Assembly (NCBI GenBank): GCA_046717125.1
Contig: JBKJVQ010000070.1
Location: 1 to 46,960 of the forward strand
Source: JBKJVQ01 sp046717125
GTDB lineage: Bacteria; Pseudomonadota; Alphaproteobacteria; Rhizobiales; Methyloligellaceae
Direction of reading: 5' to 3'
DNA length: 46,960 nucleotides
Shown: positions 32,715-41,081 of the stretch, piece after piece
How positions within the stretch are numbered: position 1 is the stretch's first letter
How the letters are laid out: each line of letters begins with the position of its first letter
The notes under the pieces: generated by a model
Told to the model about the DNA's origin: nothing
Seen by the model: only the letters and a program-made list of their open reading frames with translations
Databases searched by the model: none
Made by a program: the position numbers and the translations under genes

Positions 32715-33154
32715 CCGCTAAGCCTGCGTCGGACTACGACGAGGACTTCTATACCTGGCTGAACCAGCAGGCGGCGCTGCTGCGCGCCCGTGCCTTCGAT
32801 GAGCTCGACATCGAGAATCTTGCCGAGGAGATCGAGGACTTGGGGAAGGAGCAGTTCAACAAGCTCGTCAGTGCTTATCGGATCATTCTCTTGCACATGC
32901 TGAAATGGGACCATCAGCCGACACATCGTTCGCGCAGCTGGGCCGGCTCGATCAAGACACAGCGTCTAAGCCTGGTCGCGTTGCTCGAGGATAACCCCGG
33001 GCTGAAGAGCAGAAGGAAAAGCGCAGTAGATCGAGCCTTTCAAATGGCGCGCATCGAAGCTGCGACCGAGACGCGCCTTCCAGAGGCCCAGTTTCCGGCA
33101 AGCTGCGCCTATTCCCTTGACGACATATCCAATCGCAACTTTCCATTTGATTGA
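32681..33154 (+). CDS. DUF29 domain protein, copy 2
   Basis: The 157-residue protein parallels copy 1: TAATKKPKVPPAKP, YDEDFYTWLNQQAALLR, LDIENLAEEIEDLGK, LVSAYRIILLHMLKWDHQP, HRSRSWAGSIKTQR and a C-terminus NRNFPFD. Divergence is concentrated after residue 100, so both copies have been maintained as open frames since duplication. I chose the ATG at 32681 by alignment with copy 1; the frame extends 18 bases further upstream. hisF starts 17 bases after its stop, so both DUF29 genes are probably co-transcribed with the histidine genes. Function is unknown. Confidence 0.9.
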   Translation: MTAATKKPKVPPAKPASDYDEDFYTWLNQQAALLRARAFDELDIENLAEEIEDLGKEQFNKLVSAYRIILLHMLKWDHQPTHRSRSWAGSIKTQRLSLVALLEDNPGLKSRRKSAVDRAFQMARIEAATETRLPEAQFPASCAYSLDDISNRNFPFD

Positions 33155-33171
33155 TTTGCTACAATCTCCGT

Positions 33172-33936
33172 ATGCTGAAAATCCGCGTCATCCCCTGCCT
33201 CGACGTCAAGGACGGCCGTGTCGTCAAGGGCGTGAACTTCGTGGATCTGCGCGATGCGGGCGATCCGGTTGAGGCGGCCGCGGCCTATGACGAGGCCGGC
33301 GCGGATGAGCTATGTTTCCTCGATATCACAGCCAGCCACGAGAATCGCGCGACGATTTTCGACGTCGTCAGGCGCACTGCGGAGCGCTGTTTCATGCCGC
33401 TGAGCGTGGGCGGCGGCGTGCGCGAGATCGCCGACATCCGAAAACTGCTCGAGGCCGGCGCGGATAAGGTATCGATCAATACGGCCGCCGTGTTCGACCG
33501 CGCCCTTGTCGGCCGGGCGGCGCAGAAATTCGGCTCGCAATGCATCGTCGTCGCGATCGACGCGCGCCGCGCTGGCGACGGACGCTGGGAAATCTTCACG
33601 CACGGCGGACGCAAGCCCACCGGCATCGACGCGGTCGCCTATGCGGGCGAGGTCGCAGGTCTTGGCGCGGGGGAGATCCTGCTCACGGCGATGGATCGCG
33701 ACGGCACGAAGTCGGGCTTTGACCTCGCCCTGACCCGCGCCGTCGCCGATGCCGTGCCCGTGCCCGTCATCGCCAGCGGCGGCGTCGGCACGCTCGATCA
33801 TCTCGTCGAAGGGGTGCAGGAGGGAGGCGCGAGCGCGGTCCTGGCCGCGTCGATCTTCCACTTCGGACAACATTCGATCGGCGAGGCGAAGCGCCATATG
33901 GCGGAGGCCGGTCTCCCGATGCGGATCGCCGCTTGA
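33172..33936 (+). CDS. hisF: Imidazole glycerol phosphate synthase, cyclase subunit
   Basis: HisF uses ammonia from HisH to convert PRFAR to imidazoleglycerol phosphate and AICAR. The 254-residue TIM barrel begins MLKIRVIPCLDVKDGRVVKG (catalytic Asp11), with FLDITAS, LSVGGGVREIADI, VSINTAAV, VVAIDARR, LLTAMDRDGTKSGFD (second catalytic Asp) and IASGGVGTLDHL. It ends with FHFGQHSIGEAKRHMAEAGLPMR. The ATG at 33172 gives the standard N-terminus; the frame is open for seven codons upstream. It is separated from hisA by the DUF29 pair. Confidence 0.98.
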   Translation: MLKIRVIPCLDVKDGRVVKGVNFVDLRDAGDPVEAAAAYDEAGADELCFLDITASHENRATIFDVVRRTAERCFMPLSVGGGVREIADIRKLLEAGADKVSINTAAVFDRALVGRAAQKFGSQCIVVAIDARRAGDGRWEIFTHGGRKPTGIDAVAYAGEVAGLGAGEILLTAMDRDGTKSGFDLALTRAVADAVPVPVIASGGVGTLDHLVEGVQEGGASAVLAASIFHFGQHSIGEAKRHMAEAGLPMRIAA

Positions 33937-34026
33937 TCTCAAGCGCAACCACGTTATTGCCCGGACTGGCGTGTCGGCACGAATGGCGTATTGTGCGCCG
34001 CACAACACCATGGAAAAGCGAACAAG

Positions 34027-34356
34027 ATGGGGACCGGCGACGAAATCCTGACGCGGCTGACCGCGATCATCCGTGCGCGCCGCGATGCACCGGCCGATGC
34101 GTCCTATACGCGCCGCCTGCTTGATGACGCGCCAAAGCGCCCGGCCAAGAAGCTCGGCGAAGAGGCGGTCGAGACCGTGATCGCGGCTCTCGTGGAGGAC
34201 GACGACGCGTTGCGGGCTGAAGCGGCAGACCTGATCTATCACCTCTTGGTGCTGCTGGAATCGCGCCGCATCGACATCGCCGAGGTGCTGACTACGCTGG
34301 AAAACCGGATCGGCGTTTCGGGCCTGACGGAAAAGGCCGGACGCAAGGCCATCTAA
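34027..34356 (+). CDS. hisE: Phosphoribosyl-ATP pyrophosphatase
   Basis: HisE hydrolyses phosphoribosyl-ATP to phosphoribosyl-AMP, the second step of histidine synthesis. The 109-residue helical protein shows SYTRRLLDDAPKRPAKKLGEEAVE with the EExxE-type metal motif, then EDDDALRAEAADLIYHLLVLL and the C-terminal helices. It is a standalone HisE rather than a HisI-HisE fusion. The start ATG at 34027 has only a weak ribosome site, but the family N-terminus supports it. hisI is not in this window. coaA starts 19 bases downstream. Confidence 0.95.
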   Translation: MGTGDEILTRLTAIIRARRDAPADASYTRRLLDDAPKRPAKKLGEEAVETVIAALVEDDDALRAEAADLIYHLLVLLESRRIDIAEVLTTLENRIGVSGLTEKAGRKAI

Positions 34357-34374
34357 GGGTTTGTCGGGGCATCC

Positions 34375-35328
34375 ATGAACATTTTTTCGACGCCGCCGAT
34401 ATCGCCCTACGCCCAATATCGGCGCGCGGAGTGGGCCCGGTTCGCCGACGACGCAACCATGCCGCTGTCGGAGGCTGAACTCGAGCATGTCAGTGGCCTG
34501 TGTGAGCGCATTTCCGGGCAGGAAGTCGCCGAGGTCTATCTGCCACTCTCGCGCCTGCTCAATCTGCATGTCGAGGCGGTGCAGGGACTGCACTGGGCGC
34601 GCGAACGTTTCCTGCAGAGTTCGACGCGTAAAATGCCCTTTATCATCGGCATGGCGGGCTCGGTCGCGGTCGGCAAGAGCACGTCGGCGCGCGTGCTGCA
34701 GGCGCTGCTGGCGCGATGGCCATCGCACCCAAGAGTCGCGCTCGTTCCGACAGACGGGTTCCTGCTGCCGAACCAGGTGCTGGAGAAACGCGGATTGATG
34801 GGACGCAAGGGGTTCCCGCGCAGTTACGACGTGCGGCGGCTGCGCGCCTTCCTCGCGGACGTGAAGGGCGGCCGCGAGGCCGTATCCGCGCCGGTTTATT
34901 CGCACCTCATCTACGACATCGTGCCGGGTAAAGAGATCGTCGTCGACCGGCCGGACATTCTGATCGTGGAAGGTCTGAACGTCCTCCAGCCGGCGAAGCT
35001 ACCGAGCGCGGGCGACGACATTCCTTATGTTTCGGACTTCTTCGATTTTTCCATCTATCTCGATGCGGACGAAATTCTGATCGAGGACTGGTACGTGACG
35101 CGCTTCCTGCGGCTCAGGGAGACTGCGTTCCGCGATCCTGCCTCCTATTTCCATCGCTACGCTTCGCTATCGGAAGAAGACGCCCGCAAAACAGGCCTTG
35201 GCATCTGGCGCGCCATCAACCTCACCAATCTGAGACAGAATATCCTGCCCACGCGTCAACGCGCGGATCTCATCCTACGCAAGGGCCATGACCATGAGGT
35301 CGAGACGGTGGCGATCAGGAAGCTGTAG
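34375..35328 (+). CDS. coaA: Pantothenate kinase (type I)
   Basis: CoaA phosphorylates pantothenate, the first and usually rate-limiting step of coenzyme A synthesis. The 317-residue protein has the P-loop GMAGSVAVGKST (near residues 92-103), VPTDGFLLPNQVLEKRGLMGRKGFPRSYD, PVYSHLIYDIV, ILIVEGLNVLQ and DFSIYLDADE, all typical of the type I family. The C-terminal segment LRQNILPTRQRADLILRKG completes it. It closes the histidine operon region, as in other Hyphomicrobiales, and is convergent with the envelope protein gene at 35371. Confidence 0.97.
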   Translation: MNIFSTPPISPYAQYRRAEWARFADDATMPLSEAELEHVSGLCERISGQEVAEVYLPLSRLLNLHVEAVQGLHWARERFLQSSTRKMPFIIGMAGSVAVGKSTSARVLQALLARWPSHPRVALVPTDGFLLPNQVLEKRGLMGRKGFPRSYDVRRLRAFLADVKGGREAVSAPVYSHLIYDIVPGKEIVVDRPDILIVEGLNVLQPAKLPSAGDDIPYVSDFFDFSIYLDADEILIEDWYVTRFLRLRETAFRDPASYFHRYASLSEEDARKTGLGIWRAINLTNLRQNILPTRQRADLILRKGHDHEVETVAIRKL

Positions 35329-35370
35329 CCCGGTTCGCCGAAGGCTAACGCCGCTCTTGGCGAAGGACGC

Positions 35371-36408
35371 TTATTTGAACGGCTCGGGCGCCACCGAATA
35401 GAGCTTGTCGTCGCCGAGGCCGATGGTCAGCCTGAGGCTCGTACGCGAGGCGAACGCATCGTCGTCGCGGATTGAGGTAGAGCGCTCGCTGTCGCCGTAC
35501 TGGATTTGCGGAACCCACGAATAATACTCGTATTCGCTGAACAGCGAGAGCGCCATGCGCGGTGAGATCTGCTTGCGTGTCTCAAGCTTCAGGCCGCCGA
35601 TAAAGGCGACATCGTCATCCGACAGGGAGAGCGCGCGATTGCCGACCAGACTTGCGGTCAGCGCGCCGTCATAGTCGACATCGACGCCGTAAATGCCGGC
35701 ATGGGCGGTTGCGAACGAACGCAGGCCGAACCGGTCCCATAACCCGCCCGGGCCGCCGAGCGAATACTCGCCGCCGGCCGTGACGTAGCCGCCGTAATAA
35801 TTCGCGTCGAGGCGCTCGTCATAGGAGAAGACGTTCGAAGCCTGATCCTTGCCGCCGATCGTCAGATCCTGATCGAGACCGCGAATATCGAAACCGGCGC
35901 CGACCTTGCGTGACTTGAACAGCGCGTTGAATGGCAGCCAGCTCGTCTCGCGCGTGAGCTCGAATGCGGCGCCCCAATGATCAACCTCTCGCCTGCTTCG
36001 GCTTGCGAGATCGCCGACCGCGAGACCCGATTGGGAATTGAGGCCCGAGAACGAGCAGACATTCGAGCCCGAACCACGGCAGACGGACCTGTCCTTGCCG
36101 TCGATGGCGGAATAAAAGCCGCGTACGCCGGCAGTCAGTCCATAGCCGACCGGTGTCTCGACGCTGCCGGAGAATCCGCTGCCATACTCGGAGAATTCGT
36201 TGTCCCTGATACGGCGTTGCGCTTGGCCGGTGGCGTCGGACACGCCCGTGAATTCGACATCGGGCAGGTCGAGATAGGCCGCGCCGCCGCCGAATGAGAT
36301 CGTTGTGCCGTTCACGGTCACGGCCTCCTGCGCAGAGGCTGTCTCTGGTTGGCAGGTCAGCATGGCCGCGGACAATGCCGCGACGGCAAACCAGGCATTC
36401 CTGCGCAT
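35371..36408 (-). CDS. Exported outer-membrane-type protein of unknown function
   Basis: The 345-residue product has a signal peptide (about residues 1-26, cleavage after TASA). It then shows a long series of alternating polar/aromatic segments such as VGYGLTAGVRGFYSAID, ANYYGGYVTAGGEYSL, SFATAHAGIYGVDVDYDGAL, MALSLFSEYEYYSWVPQIQYG and TSLRLTIGLG. This pattern and the glycine content suggest an outer-membrane beta-barrel. The extreme C-terminus (APEPFK) does not end in the usual aromatic residue, so barrel assembly by the classical signal is uncertain. Two close cysteines (VCRGSGSNVC) may form a loop disulfide. The start at 36408 follows a GAGGA ribosome site. I do not recognise a named family, and neighbours give no clear clue. 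Confidence 0.75.
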   Translation of the reverse strand: MRRNAWFAVAALSAAMLTCQPETASAQEAVTVNGTTISFGGGAAYLDLPDVEFTGVSDATGQAQRRIRDNEFSEYGSGFSGSVETPVGYGLTAGVRGFYSAIDGKDRSVCRGSGSNVCSFSGLNSQSGLAVGDLASRSRREVDHWGAAFELTRETSWLPFNALFKSRKVGAGFDIRGLDQDLTIGGKDQASNVFSYDERLDANYYGGYVTAGGEYSLGGPGGLWDRFGLRSFATAHAGIYGVDVDYDGALTASLVGNRALSLSDDDVAFIGGLKLETRKQISPRMALSLFSEYEYYSWVPQIQYGDSERSTSIRDDDAFASRTSLRLTIGLGDDKLYSVAPEPFK

Positions 36409-36527
36409 GACGGCATCCTCGACGATTCGCACAGCCTATCAGACGGGGATGTTGCAAGAGACCTCGGCAGGCCATTCTAATGTCGCGGGACGCACGAATT
36501 CTGGTCGATCGTTGCCGTTCTGCCACA

Positions 36528-37526
36528 TCAGGGGAGAAGACCTGCTTCCCGAGCCAGTCCCGACAACGGCGTTTCAGGCCGCGCGCCGAGATGCGTGATG
36601 ATTTCCCCGGCCGCGAGGCTTGCGAGACGCCCGCAATCTTCCAGGGGCAGGCCGCTTGCCAGGCCGTAAAGAAAGCCCGCGGCGTAGAGATCGCCCGCTC
36701 CGGTCGTATCGGTGACGCGTGCAACCGGCGCGGCGGCGATTGGGATGCGGTCCGCCCCCGACACGATCACTGATCCCGCCGCACTGCAGGTGATTGCGGC
36801 AATCTTCGCGTCGCGTCCCGCGTCAGTGCACACGGCTTCGAAATCGTCAGTCTGGTAGAGGGCGCTCGCTTCGTCCTCGTTCGCAAACAGAATGTCGACG
36901 CCGCCCGCGATGAAGGACAGGAATTCCGCCCGGTGCCGCTCGACGCAGAACCTGTCCGAAAGACTGAGCGCGACCAGCCGGCCGGCGTCCTTTGCGATTC
37001 CGGCGGCAAGATGAAAGGCGCGCCGCGCCTCAGGCGGGTCGAACAGATAGCCTTCGAGATAGAGAATTTTTGCGCCGGCGATCATGGCGCTGTCGAGTTC
37101 GCTCGGGCCAAGGCCGGTCGATGCTCCCAGATAGGTGCTCATCGTGCGCTCGCCGTCGGGCGTAACGAGGATCAGGCATCGGCCGGTGGCCTCACTGCCC
37201 TCCGCCGGCGGCGTATCGTAGGCGATTCCGATCGAACCAATGTCATGACGGAAAACATCGCCCAGTTCGTCTCTTGCGACGCGTCCGATGAAGCCCGCCG
37301 AACCGCCGAGCGAGGCGACGCCGGCGACCGTGTTCGCGGCCGATCCGCCCGAAACCTGCACGCCGGGTCCCATGCGCGCATACAGGCGCTCGGCTTCGGC
37401 CGCATCGATCAGGCGCATGCTCGCCTTGATGAGGCCCTCAGCTGCGAGAAAGTCGTCGTCGCAGCGCGCGATAACGTCGACAATCGCATTGCCGATCGCA
37501 ACGACGTCCCTGGTCGATTCGGTCAT
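36528..37526 (-). CDS. PfkB-family kinase, adenosine-kinase-like
   Basis: The 332-residue protein is a ribokinase-fold sugar/nucleoside kinase. It has the N-terminal VVAIGNAIVDVIARCDDDFL, the substrate loop VSGGSAANTVAGVASLGG, YLEGYLFD, LFANEDEASAL and the signature DTTGAGDLYAAGFLYGLA with the catalytic aspartate in GAGD. Overall pattern and length match the 'adenosine kinase' group common in alphaproteobacteria; the true substrate (adenosine, other nucleosides or a sugar) is not proven by sequence. The ATG at 37526 after GGGGGA is preferred to an upstream in-frame ATG at 37589. It is 99 bases downstream of pdxH on the same strand. Confidence 0.9.
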   Translation of the reverse strand: MTESTRDVVAIGNAIVDVIARCDDDFLAAEGLIKASMRLIDAAEAERLYARMGPGVQVSGGSAANTVAGVASLGGSAGFIGRVARDELGDVFRHDIGSIGIAYDTPPAEGSEATGRCLILVTPDGERTMSTYLGASTGLGPSELDSAMIAGAKILYLEGYLFDPPEARRAFHLAAGIAKDAGRLVALSLSDRFCVERHRAEFLSFIAGGVDILFANEDEASALYQTDDFEAVCTDAGRDAKIAAITCSAAGSVIVSGADRIPIAAAPVARVTDTTGAGDLYAAGFLYGLASGLPLEDCGRLASLAAGEIITHLGARPETPLSGLAREAGLLP

Positions 37527-37625
37527 GATCCCCCGATTGGATGATACGGCGCCCGATGATGCGGCCGCGAGCCAAGCTCCGCCGTTCACTTAGCCCGGCT
37601 GGCAGTCCGGGAGAAGCCCCGCCGG

Positions 37626-38267
37626 TCAGGGATAAAGCCGTGTGCGCGTCCATGGCGCATCGGGGCTCCCGCGCCGGAACACCAGCCGGTCGTGCAACCG
37701 GAAAGGCCGGTCGTGCCAAAACTCGATTTCGAGCGGTACGAGACGATAGCCGCTCCAACGCGGCGGCCTGGGCACATCGCCGGCCCCGAGGCGCATCGTT
37801 ACGGATTCGACCGCCTGCTCCAGCGTGGCCCGGTCCGCGAGCGGCCGGGACTGGAGCGAGGCCCATGCGCCGATCCGGCTCCCGCGCGAGCGGGTCGCGA
37901 AATAACGGTCGGCCTCTTCATCGTTGATCGTGGCGACGCCGCCGCGCATGCGCACCTGGCGCCTCAGGCTCTTCCAGTGCAGGCACAGCGCCGCAGCCGG
38001 AGAGGTCGCCAACTCAACGCCTTTGGTGCTTTCGCTGTTTGTGTAGAAGACAAATCCGCGCCGGTCGAAGCCCTTGAGCAGCACCATCCGCACATTTGGC
38101 GCGCCCGATTCGTCCACGGTCGCGAGTGCCATGGCGTCGGGATCGTTGATCTCGTGCCGGACGGCGTCCTCGAACCAGTCCGCAAACAGACGATCGGGAT
38201 CGCCGGCATCGCTGAAATCGGCCGCCTGCGGCGCAATGTAAAAACCGGCGGCGGGCTGGTCGGTCAT
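37626..38267 (-). CDS. pdxH: Pyridoxamine 5'-phosphate oxidase
   Basis: PdxH oxidises pyridoxine or pyridoxamine phosphate to pyridoxal 5'-phosphate using FMN. The 213-residue protein carries MALATVDESGAPNVRMVLLKGFDRRGFVFYTNSES, the FMN-binding core, CLHWKSLRRQVRMRG, FATRSRGSRIGAWAS-type substrate residues and the C-terminal signature EIEFWHDRPFRLHDRLVFRR ending in RLYP. The family is complete and of normal length. It probably forms a unit with the PfkB kinase gene downstream. A YggS-type PLP-binding protein is encoded at 25360. Confidence 0.97.
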   Translation of the reverse strand: MTDQPAAGFYIAPQAADFSDAGDPDRLFADWFEDAVRHEINDPDAMALATVDESGAPNVRMVLLKGFDRRGFVFYTNSESTKGVELATSPAAALCLHWKSLRRQVRMRGGVATINDEEADRYFATRSRGSRIGAWASLQSRPLADRATLEQAVESVTMRLGAGDVPRPPRWSGYRLVPLEIEFWHDRPFRLHDRLVFRRGSPDAPWTRTRLYP

Positions 38268-38391
38268 CTCGCTTCGAAAAAGTTTTCGCGATTTACGCTT
38301 TGCTCACCCTGATAGCGCATCATCCTCATCGTTGATAGGGCAGGGGGCCTTGGTGGGGACCTCCCCGATCGCGTGTCGGGACGGGTGAGTG

Positions 38392-38793
38392 ATGGGTACG
38401 TTCCTTTTTGACGCCGCCGGGCGACCGGTTGCGATTGCGGCCGCCGCCCTCGCGGCGGCCGTCCTTCTCGCCCCGCTTGCCGCAGGGGCGCAGTCACCAG
38501 CCAATGCGCTGACGCTGGCGGAACTGAGGGCAGGCCTTGGCGAACTCGACCGCGCACATGCTCTGGGCGCGGTCCAGCTGGCGCTGTCGGAGATTGGCGA
38601 CGGTCAGGCCTATGTGTGGCGCAATCCGGAGCGGCAGCTTACCGGCGTCGTGCAGCCGACCGCGACCTTCCGGGCGGCCAACCGGCAACTGTGCCGCCAT
38701 GTCGTCGTGGCGCTGACCCTCGGCCAATACCGCAAGTCGATCGAAGGTATCGCCTGTCGCGGGCTGAACGGCCGCTGGTCCCTGTCGGGGTAA
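38392..38793 (+). CDS. Exported RT0821/Lpp0805-like surface protein
   Basis: The 133-residue protein has a hydrophobic N-terminal segment (about residues 13-34, ending AAGAQS) that looks like a signal peptide or anchor, after a ten-residue lead. The mature part has the pattern AYVWRNPERQLTGVVQPTATF, LCRHVVVAL, YRKSIEGIACRGLNGRWSL. Paired cysteines and the final GxW motif recall the 17-kDa surface antigen/RT0821 group of alphaproteobacterial envelope proteins, whose function is unknown. ATG at 38392 and GTG at 38389 are adjacent possible starts. It is convergent with the DUF924 gene, three bases away. Confidence 0.75.
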   Translation: MGTFLFDAAGRPVAIAAAALAAAVLLAPLAAGAQSPANALTLAELRAGLGELDRAHALGAVQLALSEIGDGQAYVWRNPERQLTGVVQPTATFRAANRQLCRHVVVALTLGQYRKSIEGIACRGLNGRWSLSG

Positions 38794-38796
38794 TCC

Positions 38797-39351
38797 TCAA
38801 AACCACGACTTCAGATCCTTCAGAAATTCCAGCTCCTCCGCCGTGCTTTCCCGGCCGAGGATGCCGTTCCGGTGCGGAAAGCGCCCGAAGCGCGCAATGA
38901 CGTCGCGGTGGCGGATCATGTAGTCGAGATTTTCCTGCAGCCCCAGCGCGCGGTACAGCGCAACGCCCCGCTCCTGCGCGTCGAGATGCTCGGCATGCAT
39001 GAACGGCATGTAGAGAAAGATGCGCGGTTCGTCGCCGAGCGCCTTATCGTAACCCGCCCCGACCGCCGCTTCCGCAGCCGCAAGCGCCGGCTCGTCGCTT
39101 GCGAAGGCGCGCGGCGTACCCCGGAACAGATTACGCGGGATCTGGTCGAGCAGGATGATGCGCGCGAGTGCCCCTTCCGGCGTCTTCGCCCAAGCGTCGA
39201 GACGGCCCGCGCATGCATCCACATGCGCCGCTTCAAATCTGTCCCGAAGCGTCGCGTCGAACGCCGCATCCGGCTTGAACCATTTGCCCCGAACTTCGTC
39301 GCTGAACCAGAAATCCAGCACCTCCGCAGGTGTCACCTGCTGGTTTGCCAT
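38797..39351 (-). CDS. DUF924 family protein
   Basis: The 184-residue protein contains the DUF924 signature: EVLDFWFSDEVRGKWFKPDAAFD, ARIILLDQIPRNLFRGTPRAFASD, FLYMPFMHAEHLDAQERGVALY and a C-terminal RFGRFPHRNGILGRESTAEE. The fold is helical and TPR-like; the family is widespread but has no settled function. The ATG at 39351 is best placed, six bases after GGAAGGG. The frame is open upstream across the antisense of fabI, but that part is not protein-like. It is divergent from fabI with 99 bases between starts. Confidence 0.93.
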   Translation of the reverse strand: MANQQVTPAEVLDFWFSDEVRGKWFKPDAAFDATLRDRFEAAHVDACAGRLDAWAKTPEGALARIILLDQIPRNLFRGTPRAFASDEPALAAAEAAVGAGYDKALGDEPRIFLYMPFMHAEHLDAQERGVALYRALGLQENLDYMIRHRDVIARFGRFPHRNGILGRESTAEELEFLKDLKSWF

Positions 39352-39450
39352 CGCCATCCCTTCCCGCGCGCCGCCGGTGTATCGCCTTAGCCGCTTCCGC
39401 TTCGCAGATGCGACGCCTATAAGGGGCGCGCAAGCCTTTAGGAGCAGAGC

Positions 39451-40275
39451 ATGGCCGGCGACGGCGGATTGTTGCAGGGAAAGCGCGGCCTCGTCTTGGG
39501 CGTCGCGAACAACCGGTCGATTGCCTGGGGCATCGCCAAGACCGCCAGCGACAACGGCGCGGAGCTCGCCTTCACCTACCAGGGTGAAGCGATCAGGAAG
39601 CGGGTCGTCCCGCTGGCCGAGAGTCTCGGTGCCAAGCTCGTGCTGCCCTGTGACGTGCTCGACGCCGCCTCGATGGACACGGTATTCGACAGACTGGCGG
39701 CCGACTGGGGCAGGATCGATTTTCTGGTGCATTGCGTCGCCTATTCCGACAAGGACCAGCTCGACGGGCGTTACGTGGCGACCACGCCGGAAAACTTCGC
39801 CCAGACCTTGAACGTCTCCTGCTATTCCTTCACCGCGCTTGCCCAGCGCGCAGAGAAGCTGATGCCGCATGGTGGCTCGCTCCTGACGCTCACCTATTAC
39901 GGCGCGGAAAAGGTCATGCCGCATTACAACGTGATGGGCGTGGCCAAGGCAGCGCTCGAAGCCTCGGTTCGCTATCTCGCCGTCGATCTGGGCAAAGGCG
40001 GCATTCGCGTCAACGCGATATCTGCCGGGCCGATCAAGACGCTCGCGGCGTCGGCCATCGGCGACTTCCGCTACATCCTGAAATGGAACGAATATAATGC
40101 GCCGCTCAGGCGCACCGTCTCGATCGAGGATGTCGGCGGCGCAGCGCTCTACCTTTTGTCCGATCTCTCGCGCGGTGTGACCGGCGAGGTCCATCACGTC
40201 GATTCCGGCTACCACGTCGTCGGCATGAAGGCCGAGGACGCGCCGGATATCTCGGTCGTCAAGGGCGAGGGCTGA
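39451..40275 (+). CDS. fabI: Enoyl-[acyl-carrier-protein] reductase (NADH)
   Basis: FabI reduces the enoyl-ACP double bond in the last step of each fatty-acid elongation cycle and is the triclosan target. The 274-residue short-chain dehydrogenase-like protein has GVANNRSIAWGIAK (cofactor site), the YQGEA segment, HCVAYSDKDQL and TLTYYGAEKVMPHYNVMGVAKAALE with the FabI-type Tyr-x6-Lys pair. ISAGPIKTLAASAIGDF and the C-terminal GEVHHVDSGYHVVGM are also present. It is followed after seven bases by a histidine phosphatase gene, so they are likely co-transcribed. Confidence 0.97.
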   Translation: MAGDGGLLQGKRGLVLGVANNRSIAWGIAKTASDNGAELAFTYQGEAIRKRVVPLAESLGAKLVLPCDVLDAASMDTVFDRLAADWGRIDFLVHCVAYSDKDQLDGRYVATTPENFAQTLNVSCYSFTALAQRAEKLMPHGGSLLTLTYYGAEKVMPHYNVMGVAKAALEASVRYLAVDLGKGGIRVNAISAGPIKTLAASAIGDFRYILKWNEYNAPLRRTVSIEDVGGAALYLLSDLSRGVTGEVHHVDSGYHVVGMKAEDAPDISVVKGEG

Positions 40276-40282
40276 CGCGCCT

Positions 40283-40867
40283 TTGGCCGTGCTCTATTTC
40301 ATCCGGCATGGCGAAACCGACTGGAACGCGGCACGCCGTCTGCAGGGGCAGACCGACACGACCCTGAACGATGTGGGCCGAACCCAAGCGCATTGCCACG
40401 CGCGCGTTTTGCTTGAGGGAGATCCGCGCATCGGCCGTTTCGATTTCGTGGCGTCGCCTCTGGCCCGTGCGCGGCAGACCATGGAGCTGGTCCGGTCGTC
40501 GCTCGGTCTTGCGCCGTCCGCTTACCGCATCGAGCCACGCCTTTCCGAAATCCATCTCGGAGACTGGCAGGGCTATACCTGGGACGAGAACCGTATCCGC
40601 AACACGTCGTCCGTCGCGGCGCGTGATACCGACGCCTGGGCGACGCGGGCGCCGGGCCCGGGCGGCGAAAGCTATGCCGACCTGTCCGCGCGCGTCCTCC
40701 TCTGGTTCGGCGAGCTGACGCAAGACACAGTCGCGGTTTCCCATGGTGGCGTGCAGCGCTGCCTCAGGGGACATCTGACGCCGATGGCGTCGGCGGAGAT
40801 TCCGCGCCTCGACGCCCCGCAGGACAAAGTCCTCGTTCTGCGCGGCGCTCAGCTGCATTGGATTTAG
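40283..40867 (+). CDS. Histidine phosphatase family (phosphoglycerate-mutase-like) protein
   Basis: The 194-residue protein starts LYFIRHGETDWNAARRLQG, with the catalytic RHG motif. It also has ASPLARARQTMEL, the LSEIHLGDWQGYTWDE acid/base segment and VAVSHGGVQRCLRGH with the second catalytic histidine. The fold is that of cofactor-dependent mutases, but this size and divergence fits a small-molecule phosphatase; the substrate is unknown. TTG at 40283 and GTG at 40289 are the possible starts; neither changes the domain. The neighbour fabI does not define its role. Confidence 0.9.
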   Translation: MAVLYFIRHGETDWNAARRLQGQTDTTLNDVGRTQAHCHARVLLEGDPRIGRFDFVASPLARARQTMELVRSSLGLAPSAYRIEPRLSEIHLGDWQGYTWDENRIRNTSSVAARDTDAWATRAPGPGGESYADLSARVLLWFGELTQDTVAVSHGGVQRCLRGHLTPMASAEIPRLDAPQDKVLVLRGAQLHWI

Positions 40868-41081
40868 AACGCAACCGCCGAAAGCACCGGGGTTGATGTT
40901 GGGTTGCGCACCCAAAGCTAAGCCGGAAGCAAACCCAATTTCTTCACCACAATCGCGCAGCCGGCTTGCGTGCCTAACTGGCCGGCCCCATCTCTGCGGC
41001 GATCGGTTTGGCGGAACAAATCGCAGCTGCACTTGTTACCGATGCGAGGTTGCACCTGTGCATGCCGTCTGGGGTACTGAA

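Noticed and set aside
33310..34905. 531-codon minus-strand frame opposite hisF, hisE and coaA
   Set aside because: Three genuine conserved genes occupy the other strand. The frame is a shadow caused by high GC content.
39352..40215. Long N-terminal extension of the DUF924 frame through fabI antisense
   Set aside because: The DUF924 domain starts right after the ATG at 39351, which has a good ribosome site; the extension is antisense to fabI and lacks protein character.
40899..40915. Hairpin TTGGGT/ACCCAA downstream of the histidine phosphatase gene as a terminator
   Set aside because: Only six pairs and no following T run on either strand.
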